DNA of 64,000 bases from positions 1,027,001 to 1,091,000 of the forward strand of contig CAMRHE010000462.1 of assembly GCA_947044405.1 (NCBI GenBank). The letters run 5' to 3'. Positions 11,399-22,912 of the stretch are shown one piece after another (position 1 is the stretch's first letter; every line of letters starts with the position of its first letter). This stretch comes from Leptodactylus fallax (Eukaryota > Chordata > Amphibia > Anura > Leptodactylidae). Under the pieces are notes generated by a model. That model was not told where the DNA came from. It saw only the letters and a program-made list of their open reading frames with translations, and made no database searches. Position numbers and translations under genes: made by a program.

Positions 11399-12416
11399 AT
11401 GAAGACCAAGGAACACACCAGGCAGGTCCGGGATACTGTTGTGGAGAAGTTTAAAGCCGGACTTGGATACAAAAAGATTTCCCAAACTTTAAACATCCCA
11501 AGGAGCACTGTGCAAGCAATCATATTGAAATGGAAGGAGTATCAGACCACTGCAAATCTACCAAGACCCGGCCGTCCCACTAAACTTTCATCTCAAACAA
11601 GGAGAAGACTGATCAGAGATGCAGCCAAGAGGCCCATGATCACTCTGGATGAACTGCAGAGATCTACAGCTGAGGTGGGAGAGTCTGTCCATAGGACAAC
11701 AATTAGTCGTACACGGCACAAATCTGGCCTTTATGGAAGAGTGGCAAGAAGAAAGCCATTTCTCAAAGATATCCATAAAAAGTCTTGTTTAAAGTTTGCC
11801 ACAAGCCACCTGGGAGACACACCAAACGTGGAAGAAGGTGCTCTGGTCAGATGAAACCAAAATCGAACTTTTTGGCCACAATGCAAAACGATATGTTTGG
11901 CGTAAAAGCAACACAGCTCATCACCCTGAACACACCATCCCCACTGTCAAACATGGTGGTGGCAGCATCATGGTTTGGGCCTGCTTTTCTTCAGCAGGGA
12001 CAGGGAAGATGGTTAAAATTGATGGGAAGATGGATGGAGCCAAATACAGGACCATTCTGGAAGAAAACCTGTTGGAGTCTGCAAAAGACCTGAGACTGGG
12101 ATGGAGATTTATCTTCCAACAAGACAATGATCCCAAACATAAAGCAAAATCTACAATGGAATGGTTCACAAATAAACGTATCCAGGTGTTAGAATGGCCA
12201 AGTCAAAGTCCAGACCTGAATCCAATAGAGAATCTGTGGAAAGAGCTGAAAACTGCTGTTCACAAATGCTCTCCATCCAACCTCACTGAGCTCGAGCTGT
12301 TTTCCAAGGAAGAATGGGCAAGAATTTCAGTCTCTCGATGTGCAAAACTGATAGAGACATACCCCAAGCGACTTGCAGCTGTAATCGCAGCAAAAGGTGG
12401 CACTGCAAAGTATTAA
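11399..12416 (+). pseudogene. Tc1 transposase with a single 2-bp deletion
   Basis: It starts with the ATG at 11399 (MKTKEHTRQV) and matches the 339-residue frame at 15808-16827 almost throughout. Order of parts: paired-like double HTH (about residues 1-110, with the GRPRP-like linker as PRPGRPTKL), then the DDE core. At 11827-11828 two bases of the ATG in the PNMWKK stretch are missing, which shifts the frame. The remaining core continues in another frame to 12416 with WSDE, QQDNDPKH and NPIENLW, so all three catalytic acids are still encoded. This is the opposite defect to the sister copy, whose frame is whole but lacks the catalytic Glu. The LTR 26 bases upstream separates it from its own left terminal repeat. 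Confidence 0.92.
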
Positions 12417-12972
12417 CTTAAGGGGGCCGAATAATTTGGCACGCCCCACTTTTCAGTTTTTTATTTTTTACAAAAATTTAAAATATCCAATACATTTCGT
12501 TCCACTTCACGATTGTGTCCCACTTGATGTTGATTCTTCACCAAAAAATTTAAATTTTATATCCTTATGTTTGAAGCCTGAAATGTGGCACAAGGTTGAA
12601 AAGTTCAAGGGGGCCGAATACTTTCGCAAGGCACTGTATATCATATATATTATGTAGCTGTTTTCAACCAGTTATATCTCTGCAAATAATATAGATAGCA
12701 TTGCAACTTCTCTTCTCTCCTATGACACCAAAAGCAAGTTTCTTAATTTCTAATGCACAAGATGTAACTGTGTGATGTAACCCTCCCCTAACCTCATAAT
12801 CTCTACATTTTACACAGCCCCATACTCCAGGCCTGTACTCCATTCACAGTTACTCAGTGAGAGGCAGGAACAGCTCTCAATACAGAAGCAAGAAAAGACT
12901 AAAGACATGCAGGATTTTATAGAAAGGAGTAAAAATCTGTTAATAGAGTATAATACAAAATGTATTAATGCT

Positions 12973-13983
12973 TTAACTCCTTCCCGCCGGAAGAATTTTT
13001 CGATTTTTGTTTTTGACTTCCCCCCCTTCCAAACACCATAACTTTTTTGATTTCTCCTTTCACAGAGCCATATGAGGTCTTAGTGTTTGCAGGACAAATT
13101 TTTCTTCATGATGCTACCATTAATTATTCTGTGCAATGTACTGGGAAGCTGGAAAAAAATTCAGAATGGGGTGGATTTGAAGAAAAAGTGCATTTGTGCA
13201 ACTTCCTTACGGGCTTCATTTTTACAGCATTCACTGTGCAGCCAAAATGAAATGTCACCTGTATTCTATGTTTCGGCATTATTCCGGGGATACCAAATTT
13301 ATATGGTTTTATTTAAATTTTAACCCCTTAACAAAAATCCAAAACTGTGCAAAAAAATTTTTTTTTCTAAAAGTCGCCATATTCTGACACCTGTAACTTT
13401 TTTATAATTCTGTGTGTGGGAATGCATAGGGTGTCTTTTTTTGCAGGGCCAGATGTACTTTTTATTTATACCATTTTGGGGAATTGCTATTGCTTTGATT
13501 ACTTTTATTCAAATTTTTATCAGAGGCAAAACAGTGAAAAAACGGCGGCTTGGCACTTTTGATTTTTTTTTCCCACTACGGTGTTTACCATATGAGAAAA
13601 ATATTTTTATAGATTTGTAGACTGGGTGTTTTCGGACACAGGGCTACCTAATGTGTATGTGTTTCACAGTATTTAAGTACTTTTATATGTGTTCTAGGGA
13701 AAGGGATGTGATTTGAACTTTTAATATTTTTTAATTTTTTATATTTTTTTTTACTTTTTAAAAAAAAATTTTTTGCATTTATTAGACCCCCTAGGGTTGC
13801 AAAAATAGAGTACATAGAGTAGCCTGCAATAGAAACTAATGAAAGACAAGGCTCCTGGCTGTCATAGCAACGGGACGCCGGCCCCGGAGCTTGCTCCAGG
13901 TGTCGGCAATCCCCGGCAAAATGCCGGCGCAGCCGGTAAAATGGCACCTCGGTCAGCTTTGACCGAGGCGCTAGAGGGGTTAA
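12973..13983. mobile_element. TTAA-flanked non-autonomous element, about 1.0 kb
   Basis: It begins TTAACTCCTTCCCGCC and ends GCTAGAGGGGTTAA. Internal blocks (CATATGAG, GGACAAATTTTTCTTCATGA, GCATTCACTGTGCAGCC, CAGAGGCAAAACAGTGAAAA) match the copies at 1148, 4680 (both inverted) and 25865-27748. The distal 130 bp form G/C-rich hairpins such as CCTCGGTCAGC-GACCGAGG. No transposase. Confidence 0.68.
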
Positions 13984-15587
13984 TGCCCGCGGTCACCTCC
14001 CTAATCTCCAGCTACCTCTCCTGTGTGACCCTTGGTACAAGTAGTAACTCCTTTCCTCATTTTTGAGGACCATTCACCTACCGCTATGTGCACCATGACC
14101 ACTGGAACCCTTACCAGCCCCTCCCAGTAATCTATCAATCTGATCCACAATGTGTCATACTTGAGTACCAGGAAGGCAACACATCATTCGACAATTCTGA
14201 TCTTTGTAACAGATTGCCCTGTCTGTTCCCCTAATAATTGAGTCCCCCACTACCAGTACCTGAATTAGCGTGCCCTACACTCATGCTCCCCTTCATACTG
14301 GAGCAGATATTCCTTTGACAACAAAACAGTACATAGTCATTAATATAGGTCAGCTGAGTGATATTGTTCTGGTAACAATAAATGCTGCCTGAATGACTTG
14401 GTGCTGAATACCTTTTTAATTGGCCACTATTCAGCCACCAAAGGAATAAATTGCACATGACTATTCAGGATGATGGTACACTATACAGAGATAGGTCTAA
14501 GAAAAGTCCCAGCACAAATTTCACTGGACATGGAGCACTACGACTTCTCTTTGGTTTACTGTATGAGAGATAGATCAAAGTCAGCTTTTTGGCACAAACT
14601 ATTATATTCGGTTTTCAATGTTCTACAATTTTCTACAGTTCAATATTAGGATAGATATATACCTTTTTAACATATACTTGTTCCAATTTGAGAATAAATA
14701 CTGTGTATTATTATAAAAGGAGGAATTTCATAAACGGAATGGCTTGACACATTATTAAAGCAACTGCTGAGTGATGAAGGACATTTAGAAGTAGAGATAT
14801 TCTTTCTCTCCAGGGGATCACTTTCATAGAAATGTAGTAATAGTTCACAATAATTGAAAAAGGATAAGCTTAATGGAGTGACTTTTTCTTACAAATGTAT
14901 ACTACATGTTTATTAGACTTATTATAATGACATGTAAATATAGCCCCCTTATTTTGAAATAACAGTGTTAACCTGCAAACAATCAGTTTTCAGAATGTGT
15001 ATGTTATTTAGTCAGTAGTCATTGCATAGTTCCTCTTCTATTGAACCCAATACATTAAGAGGCTGTTTGGCAAGTTTCCAGGACCTGCATTGATCATGGG
15101 AAAGCAAAGATTCACAAGAACCAGGACAAAATGTCTGATGCTCTATATTTTCCATCTGAAAGATAGAGTATGCTGGCTATTTGGTCTAGAATCAACATTC
15201 TTTGTGTAGCCTCTTACAAATGCAAGATACATTTAAGGCCCTTTTACATGGGCCGATCAAGCAAGGAAATCACTTGAAATGGATGTTCCTATAAATGTGT
15301 GTTACTGACCAATTGCCACATGTTGGCATTGCTGCTCTATGGGAATGAATGAATCATATATTCAGTTTGCATTGGTTCCAGCACAACATCCCACATAAAC
15401 AGGTGAAACAATAATTTTAGGTAGCACATAATAGATGAGATGTCCTGTCAAACAAACTCCAAAATGTCCAATCACTAAAATGGGAATCTTAAGTTAAAGC
15501 TGTGCCCTATAGGTACATGCATGATCACCCTTTTGTGCAATGAAAAAGGGGGCTCAGGATCCAGTCTCTAACAACTTTATATAAATA
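13984..15587. other. Unassigned intergenic DNA
   Basis: About 1.6 kb with no gene or clear element. A partial MITE-like end, GGCCCTTTTACATGGGCCGA, occurs near 15238. Open frames are short and featureless. Confidence 0.5.
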
Positions 15588-17216
15588 CAGTGCCTTGCGA
15601 AAGTATTCGGCCCCCTTGAACTTTTCAACCTTTTGCCACATTTCAGGCTTCAAACATAAGGATATAAAATTTAAATTTTTTGGTGAAGAATCAACAAGAA
15701 GTGGGACACAATCGTGAAGTGGAACGAAATTTATTGGATATTTTAAACTTTTGTAAAAAATGAAAAACTGAAAAGTGGGGCGTGCCAAATTATTCGGCCC
15801 CCTTAAGTTAATACTTTGTAGCACCACCTTTTGCTGCGATTACAGCTGCAAGTCGCTTGGGGTATGTCTCTATCAGTTTTGCACATCGAGAAACTGAAAT
15901 TCTTGCCCATTCTTCCTTGGAAAACAGCTTGAGCTCAGTGAGGTTGGATGGAGAGCGTTTGTCAACAGCAGTTTTCAGCTCTTTCCACAGATTCTTGATT
16001 GGATTCAGGTCTGGACTTTGACTTGGCCATTCTAACACCTGGATACGTTTATTTGTGAACCATTCCATTGTAGATTTTGCTTTATGTTTGGGATCATTGT
16101 CTTGTTGGAAGATAAATCTCCATCCCAGTCTCAGGTCTTTTGCAGACTCCAACAGGTTTTCTTCCAGAATGGTCCTGTATTTGGCTCCATCCATCTTCCC
16201 ATCAATTTTAACCATCTTCCCTGTCCCTGCTGAAGAAAAGCAGGCCCAAACCATGATGCTGCCACCACCATGTTTGACAGTGTGGATGGTGTGTTCAGGG
16301 TGATGAGCTGTGTTGCTTTTACGCCAAACATATCGTTTTGCATTGTGGCTAAAAAGTTCGATTTTGGTTTCATCTGACCAGAGCACCTTCTTCCACATAT
16401 TTGGTATGTCTCCCAGGTGGATTGTGGCAAACTTTAAACAAGACTTTTTATGGATATCTTTGAGAAATGGCTTTCTTCTTGCCACTCTTCCATAAAGGCC
16501 AGATTTGTGCAGTGTACGACTGATTGTTGTCCTATGGACAGACTCTCCCACCTCAGCTGCAGATCTCTGCAGTTCATCCAGAGTGATCATGGGCCTCTTG
16601 GCTGCATCTCTGATCAGTCTTCTCCTTGTTTGAGATGAAAGTTTAGTGGGATGACCCGGTCTTGGTAGATTTGCAGTGGTCTGATACTCCTTCCATTTCA
16701 ATATGATTGCTTGCACAGTGTTCCTTGGGATGTTTAAAGTTTGGGAAATCTTTTTGTATCCAAATCCAGCTTTAAACTTCTCCACAACAGTATCACGGAC
16801 CTGCCTGGTATGTTCCTTGGTCTTCATGATGCTCTCTGCGCTTTAAACAGAACCCTGAGACTATCACAGAGTAGTGCATTTATACGGAGACTTGATTACA
16901 CACAGGTGGATTATATTTATCATCAGTCATTTAGGACAACATTGGATCATTCAGAGATCCTCACTGAACTTCTGGAGTGAGTTTGCTGCACTGAAAGTAA
17001 AGAGGCCGAATAATATTGCACGCCCCACTTTTCAGTTTTTTATTTTTTTACAAAAGTTTAAAATAACCAATAAATTTCGTTCCACTTCACAATTGTGTCC
17101 CACTTGTTGTTGATTCTTCACCAAAAAATTAAAATTTTATATCCTTATGTTTGAAGCCTGAAATGTGGCAAAAGGTTGAAAAGTTCAAGGGGGCCGAATA
17201 CTTTTGCAAGGCACTG
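15588..17216 (-). mobile_element. Complete Tc1-like transposon, 1629 bp
   Basis: TA at 15586-15587 and 17217-17218 flank CAGTGCCTTGCGAAAGTATT and its mirror. The inverted repeats of about 215 bp (15588-15803 and about 17001-17216) carry an outer motif, TATTCGGCCCCCTT, at 15604-15617 and an inner copy at 15791-15804, the IR/DR layout known from Sleeping Beauty-type elements. The TAA stop of the transposase lies four bases past the inner repeat. Sister copy: 10344-12636. Confidence 0.96.
15808..16827 (-). CDS. Tc1-family transposase, full-length frame with catalytic Glu replaced by Lys
   Basis: A 339-residue frame, the usual Tc1 length, begins MKTKEHTRQV. The N-terminal paired-like double helix-turn-helix (about 1-115), with the PRPGHPTKL linker near 55-63, would bind the terminal repeats. 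The C-terminal DDE domain would cut and join DNA in the nucleus. Catalytic Asp152 (WSDE) and Asp243 (QQDNDPKH) are present. The third acid, 34 residues after Asp243, is Lys278 (NPIKNLW; codon at 15994-15996) where the family has Glu, so strand cleavage should be abolished. There is no stop or frameshift, so the loss of activity would be missed by a length test. The protein could still bind its termini and interfere with relatives (inference). The start is the first Met giving the family N-terminus. Confidence 0.93.
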   Translation of the reverse strand: MKTKEHTRQVRDTVVEKFKAGFGYKKISQTLNIPRNTVQAIILKWKEYQTTANLPRPGHPTKLSSQTRRRLIRDAAKRPMITLDELQRSAAEVGESVHRTTISRTLHKSGLYGRVARRKPFLKDIHKKSCLKFATIHLGDIPNMWKKVLWSDETKIELFSHNAKRYVWRKSNTAHHPEHTIHTVKHGGGSIMVWACFSSAGTGKMVKIDGKMDGAKYRTILEENLLESAKDLRLGWRFIFQQDNDPKHKAKSTMEWFTNKRIQVLEWPSQSPDLNPIKNLWKELKTAVDKRSPSNLTELKLFSKEEWARISVSRCAKLIETYPKRLAAVIAAKGGATKY

Positions 17217-18208
17217 TATATACCAAATATGTTTTGTTTCTGTTATAAGAAAGTTATTTTTCAGTGCATTTACATTTTCCTGGGCTGAAGTCAGCTCATG
17301 TGAATATCAGGGAACAGGGAGAAAACTCCAATCAGCTCTCCTCACTTTAATGGAACATCAGGCTGTGGAAGGGTGATCACAGAAAATGTCTCAATATAAA
17401 ATGCATTATATCCCAAACCTTTCACTTATAATGTATTTATTACAAATTGAATTATCCTGCATACCCTACTGACTTACTGGGATAGCCAAACTCTGTAGAC
17501 AGAACATTAATTTCAGAGCAACTGGGGTTTGCAGTAGACTGCTCTATAAAGTGTTGCAAATCCCTGTAGTGATAAGGAAGGTGAACTAAATAATTTGAAG
17601 ACGCTTCATGTCTGGCAATACTAATCTTGACAGAAGTAGATTGGAGATACAACACGGATTGGCAGCACTGAACATAAAAAGGTGGTCATATATACAAGGA
17701 TTAGACCATGATCAAAATCTGATATCGGAACAATTGTATGTAAGCCATATACATGCAATAATGTTATATAATAAATGTATTTTCTAATTGCATTCACCAT
17801 TAAAAGTGTATTCCCATCTCATATCGCTAGCACATACCATCATGTTATGATCAGGGGTCTAATTTCTGTTATCCTGATAATGAAGGGGGGAACACTTCAC
17901 AATCTTGCCTGTATCTTGCCTACCTAGTACATAGAAGAAGTATTTCACAGCATCACTGAAATGAGTAGGATCACTTGATGTTCTGTACACAGCTGAAGTG
18001 CATTGTACGGAGAAAAAGTAAAGTGAATTAGCGTTGTGGTCCCTTAATTCCTGGCATTGGTAGCAGTACTACAGATAACACCATCACCGATCATAATGGG
18101 ATGGTATATTCTAGAGAATGAAAGGGAATGTTCACAGGCCTGCATTAAATCTACATTAAATCGTAGCTGAAATCCAGATGGATTGCAGGGATGCAGAAGA
18201 TATACATA
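17217..18208. other. Unassigned intergenic DNA
   Basis: No gene recognised. The first 230 bp (17219-17450) have some similarity in tone to the MITE split at 8405-12972 but could not be aligned with confidence. Confidence 0.4.
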
Positions 18209-18521
18209 AGGGTATGTTCACACTGATTTTTTTGCTAGTGAATTTTGAGGTGGAATCTGCCTCAAAAAACATCTCCCAATGCTCCCATATTTTCCTCTAT
18301 CGTTTTTTGACGCAGGTTATATAAAAACTGCTCCAAAAAATGCTAGTGATTTAATTTCAATGAGCTTTGCGAGACAGTATCTGAAAATAAAAAATCAGCT
18401 ACAGTAAAAAATCTGTGTGACTACCATTGAAATGAATAGGAAAGTTGGAAGATGATTTTTGAGGTGGATTCCACCTCAAAAATCCGCTTGCAAAAAACTC
18501 TGTGTGAACCTATCCCAAGGG
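18209..18521. mobile_element. Hairpin MITE, about 310 bp
   Basis: The left end TAAGGGTATGTTCACACTGA pairs with the right end CTCTGTGTGAACCTATCCCA. Inner arms repeat TTTTGAGGTGGAATCTGCCT and its mirror. Non-coding. Same terminal class as 2303, 20873, 28987 and 40052. Confidence 0.68.
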
Positions 18522-20146
18522 TTAATCATTCAGTTTAGCTAATCTTCTGCTTTCGTGTATGGAATCTGCAAAAAAATAAGTAGCATGCTCCTGTAGCAGA
18601 TTTTTTTTTTTTTAGTAGTATGGACAAAAATCTGTGTGGAAATTTTCCATACCCCTTTTGCACATGGACACCCTATTTACATGCATGGGTTTTTGTTGTA
18701 CATTATGGTATGTAATCTGTGCAGCTGCCAGGGGTTGATTCACTCTACTCACTCAATCATGCACTCACCCTTCATCAAGGCTACAAATTGAATGTAAATC
18801 GCACCCCTAATACACGCTGCCACCACTACTGACTTTCCAGGCTCAGCAGAAACCTTACATTCTCTAACAGTCAGACACAAACACACTATTAAAAGGTAAT
18901 GGGTTTATAGAGAACATGCAAAGTACCATTAAATTTAACAATTTAATACCCAAAGGCTTCAGTTCTATATATGAGAGAGACAAATAAAAGACATGACAAG
19001 CAAACAGTTTTTAAAATAACAGGAGGAAAAAAATGGAAAAACCTGATACTACTAGAGACCTATTGTTTCCATTGAGCTTGAAGGATCTTTTAGATGGGTT
19101 GGGCACCTCAGCTTGTTTTCTGGCTTCCAAGGTGTGACAAAGTTCCAAGTCCTTTCCAGTCTTTTGGGAAGCTCCTGACTTGTTCTTAGCCATGCCTCCT
19201 GTCAGGGTGCCCCCCTCATCTTGGAAAGCTGGGAAATAACTGGTTTCATTCACGCCTTGGAAAGATGAGTACCCCACAGATGGCCATGAGGTCACTGTCT
19301 GATCACAGCCTCCCCTCTCTTATGCCTGGCTTCTTTATGCTATCCTGCCTTGGCAGTATATCTGGTCTTGTGATTGCAGGAAGAAACTGTTTCACCCCTG
19401 TCCTTAAAGACATTACCTGTATACACACATATCAAGGTAATATACTGATGGCTCTTGAATAAATACTGTATTCACTAATGATATATACATGAACAATATA
19501 ATTCAGTAATGATACATACACAAGTGGGGCTTCTTATTGTGGCTGGGTTATCTTCATGTAGTCTCCCTGTCTGATAACCTGTCCACATTAACGAAATCAT
19601 GCCTGGGTTTCTATTAAGTGTCAGATCATAGAAAGTTCCAGCATTTATGGTCGTATCCATTGGTAACCATTCAAGACAACAGACTGTCATCACTGAGATG
19701 ATTACAGAAAATCGTTAAAACGCTGCAAAATTTTTAATTAATTATATGCGCCAAAATGTTAAAATTTTAATTGTCCACACATTTAAATATGGTTATTTTA
19801 ATGTGAAAATTGTTTTAAGGCTCATAATTCCCATACACCACAATTGAAATTTACATCAGTCAGGATGTAGATTTACGCCAGTTTTCTGAAGCTAGCTGTA
19901 ATAAATTCCCAGCCCCCCTTGATACTTGTATATACCTACAAAACTATGAATTGAGTAGTGGCACCTTGATCCTTGCCCTGCTAACTTTTTACAAAAGTAG
20001 CAAACAGGGGATAAAAGACATACAGTTGCAATAGCAGCACAGAGGAAAGCAAAACAGGTAGGTTCTGTCACTGAGTTCGCTGCCCAATTACAGTAAGGAT
20101 ATATTCATACAGAGGAATTTGGAGCTGATTTTGATTTAAAGAGTTA
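18522..20146. other. Unassigned intergenic DNA, possibly an old retroelement fragment
   Basis: No coding motif. The tract 18720-19740 is less A/T-rich than its surroundings and has LTR-like texture (GGTAATGGGTTTATAGAG, a terminal-looking CACCCC stretch), but no TG..CA pair, target duplication or second copy was found. Confidence 0.3.
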
Positions 20147-20174
20147 ACTTTCAGACAACTTTTGATTATCTGGC

Positions 20175-21841
20175 AGTATTTGTGTCATAATATTGAACCA
20201 ACAAATACCTCAAAAAAATCGCAATACAGCTCCTTGAACAACACGCACCCACACACAAGACTCACCAGGAGCAAAAAAGTTTATGTACCATAAATATTTA
20301 TTAATTCATCACATAATACATAAATAGATAAAAAGAGACAATTTCATTAATACAGACAATGGCCATGAGGAGAGACATATAATAATCGAAAAACCCCAAA
20401 GCCCTGAAAAACACAGGAATGGAAAGAGAAAATAGTGGGGAAATAGCACCACACTAAATATCATAGATAAAAATAGATAAAATCACAACAGGTTATACCA
20501 GTTATAACAAATCTGTGTGAGTCATTAAAGAAAATAGTAATGCCACAATTGGATGCAGGAAAGTAGGTAATAACCTATGATAACACAAAAGCTTATATAC
20601 CCGTCTGGATAGTGGAAATAAACAAAGAGCACATACCCAGTCACATGAAATCCATGCAACAAGTACAAAGGTAATAACAGTAAAATACTGAAAACACATG
20701 AGACAGTTGCAATCTAGCCAAATATTACTGCTGTATAAAACAATCAATGTAAACAGTGCAAGATTGCCCAGACATATGGATATAATAGGATATAATGGCC
20801 TCCCGCAACTACCATAAAGGACAACCTAACTTACCCATAGACATGATGATAGACATTGTCAGTGTCACTCAATAAGGCTGGGTTCACATCTGCGTTCGAC
20901 TCTCCACATGAAATCATTTTTTTAAACCGTCTCAAAATCCTCAAAAGCTGATTTCAAACGGTTCGTTTTAAAACCCATTGATTTCAATGTGTGGTAGAAA
21001 CCATCCACAGGTCTGCGTTTGGAGCATTTCCGACTGATATCCACTATTTTGAACAGGAAAAAAAGTCGGACTTGCAGTACTTTTTCTTCGTTCAAAAAAT
21101 AAGGATTCCAGACAGACATCAACCGATCCGTTTTTTTTTAACACTGAGGTCTATGGAAAGCGGATTACAAATGGATAGCAATCAGTTTTGTGTCCGTTTT
21201 GCAATCTGTTTTTCCCTCTGTGCATGATCAGAATGAAGAAGGGGAAGGAAAATAAAAAATGGATTGGTCAAAAACAGACACAAACGGATTACAAATGGAC
21301 ACAAACAGACACAAACGGTCAGTTTTTTTGAATGGACACCCATTGACTAATCCATTTAAAAAGATGGATTCGGGTATCCGCTGTGTAACCATTTGGAATC
21401 CATTTTGTACCAAACCGTTTTTCTCTTAAAACAGTTTGCAAGCGGACGGATACCAGACGCAAGTGTGAACCTAGCGTTACACTACAACCCCGACGTGTGT
21501 TTCATCTACATCTAGACTTCGCCTTTTTATTATCATAGGTTATTACCTACTTTCCTGCATCCCATTGTGGCATTACTATTTTCTTTAATGACTCACACAG
21601 ATTTGTTATAACTGGTATAACCTGTTGTGATTTAACATCTATGATATTTAGTGTGGTGCTATTCCCCCACTGTTTTCTCTTTCCCTTCCTGTGTTTTTTA
21701 GGGCTTTGGGGTTTTTTGACGTATTATATGTCTCTCCTCATGGCCATTGTTTGTATTAATGAAATTGTCTTTTTTTATCTATTTATGTATTATGTAATGA
21801 ATTAATAAATATTTATGGTACATAAAGTATTTGTGTCATAA
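20175..21841. mobile_element. Fold-back insertion with 16-bp target site duplication
   Basis: AGTATTTGTGTCATAA occurs at 20175-20190 and again at 21826-21841, exactly bracketing 20191-21825 within the host MITE. Inside, about 300 bp at 20281-20583 is repeated in inverted orientation at 21530-21825 with few differences (both arms contain TATGTCTCTCCTCATGGCCA or its mirror). The spacer of about 950 bp includes the MITE at 20873-21480. The left arm extends about 90 bp beyond the repeat, toward 20191 (TGCTCCTGGTGAGTC in reverse); the right arm does not. A 16-bp duplication suggests target-primed insertion. No reverse transcriptase is encoded. Confidence 0.72.
20873..21480. mobile_element. MITE inside the fold-back spacer, about 600 bp
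   Basis: The left end TAAGGCTGGGTTCACATCTG pairs with the right end CAAGTGTGAACCTAGCGTTA. The interior holds repeated AAACGGATTACAAATGGA and GGACACAAAC blocks. Non-coding. Confidence 0.65.
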
Positions 21842-22429
21842 ATAAATTTTGTAATATACTTTATTAACAAATTTGGATCCTTTCTGTGAAATCCTGCGTT
21901 TTTTCACTCTTTCCCTTGCTTCTGTATTGAGAGCTGTTCTTGCCTCTCACTGGATGTTACTGTGTATGGAGTACGGTCTTTTAGTAAGGGGCTGTGTAAC
22001 ATGTAGAGAAAATGACGGTGGGGAAGGGTCACTTCAAACAGTTATATTTCGAACATTATAAAACGTACAAACTTGCAGCTGTATTATATACAAAATATAA
22101 AAATCCCAGTCCTGAATGTGTTTTCAACCAGTGATATCCCTGGAAATAATTTAGATAGCACTGTAACCTTAGTGTGACATGAAAGAAGAGAATTTTGTCT
22201 TTGATATGACGTCAAAATATTACAAAATTTATTAATGACATAAATACTGCCAGAAAATCAAAAGTTGTCTAAAAGTTTATTTACTTTTTAAAAACAATCA
22301 GCTTGCAGCAAAAAGAAGCATCCTGCTCGTTCTTCAGGCAGAATATGCCTTAAACTCCAACTGAAATGAATTAGAAGCCAATTTTAGAGCGGATATTCTG
22401 AAAACATGTGAAAATCAGCTTCCAAAATC

Positions 22430-22912
22430 TATTTTTATGCTAAAGCTCCACGTTGCGGAAAGCTGTTTTTTTACTGCAGATTTTGTTTTGTTTTTTTTTT
22501 TTTAAAGGAAATTAAAGGAATAAAGGAAGAACTTATACTTTTTTCCTTCTGTTAAAACTACTCCTGGCTTTGGCTCATAAAAATGCAGGAAAATCTGCAA
22601 CTAAAAAGCTTCTTAGCCTTAAATTCCTGAGGCTAAAGCCCCATATAGCGGACCGCAGCAAAAACAGGCTGCGGGAAGAACCGCGATGCAGTTTTCACAG
22701 AAGATCCGCAGAGGTTTCCTCTGCAGACTTTCTGCTTCCATTATACCTATACGGAAACCGCCAGCATTTCCGTAGGTATAACTGACATCCTGCCATTTCC
22801 AAAACCGCAACGGTTTTGGAAATCAAAGCGTTTCCGCTGCGTGTATTTTTCTGCACGTATTTTTCCGCCTCTGCCAAACCATGGAGTTTACAGCATGTGG
22901 GGCTCCAGCCTA
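22430..22912. mobile_element. Two nested hairpin MITEs
   Basis: The inner element, 22629-22912, has ends GAGGCTAAAGCCCCATATAG and ATGTGGGGCTCCAGCCTAAA and a central palindrome on TACGGAAACCGCCAGCATTT. The outer sequence, 22430-22628, belongs to the family at 46302 and 62686, with CTCCTGGCTTTGGCTC and GCAACTAAAAAGCTTCTTAG blocks. Non-coding. Confidence 0.55.

Larger units (their letters stand above)
10344..12636 (+). mobile_element. Tc1-like transposon carrying a nested solo LTR
   Basis: The ends read CAGTGCCTTACGAAAGTATT and its mirror, AATACTTTCGCAAGGCACTG, flanked by TA. The terminal inverted repeats are about 215 bp, with the end motif TATTCGGCCCC repeated at the inner edge (IR/DR). It is the same family as the element at 15588-17216. 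The extra length compared with that copy is due to the LTR at 10715-11372. Confidence 0.95.
8405..12972. mobile_element. Palindromic MITE split by two Tc1 insertions (arms 8405-8620, 10214-10343, 12637-12972)
   Basis: The left arm (TTTGATTTTCTGGCAGTATTTG, GAGAGCTGTTCCTACCTCTC, GAGTATGGGC) is the reverse complement of the right arm (GAGAGGCAGGAACAGCTCTC and following). The middle piece at 10214-10343 (GTTACAGTGCTACCTATG) is the mirror of 12650-12720. Joined across the two Tc1 elements, these make a hairpin element of about 680 bp. A homologous copy lies at 20147-22281. The far right terminus is missing or cut by the TTAA element at 12973. Confidence 0.65.
20147..22281. mobile_element. Palindromic MITE (same family as 8405-12972) interrupted by a 1.6-kb insert
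   Basis: The left terminus TTTCAGACAACTTTTGATTA at 20147-20190 mirrors the right terminus TAATGACATAAATACTGCCA to AAAAGTTGTCTAAAAG, ending about 22281. The body resumes at 21826 and includes GAGAGCTGTTCTTGCCTCTC and GAAATCCTGCG, both shared with the copy at 8405. The interruption runs 20191-21825. Confidence 0.72.
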
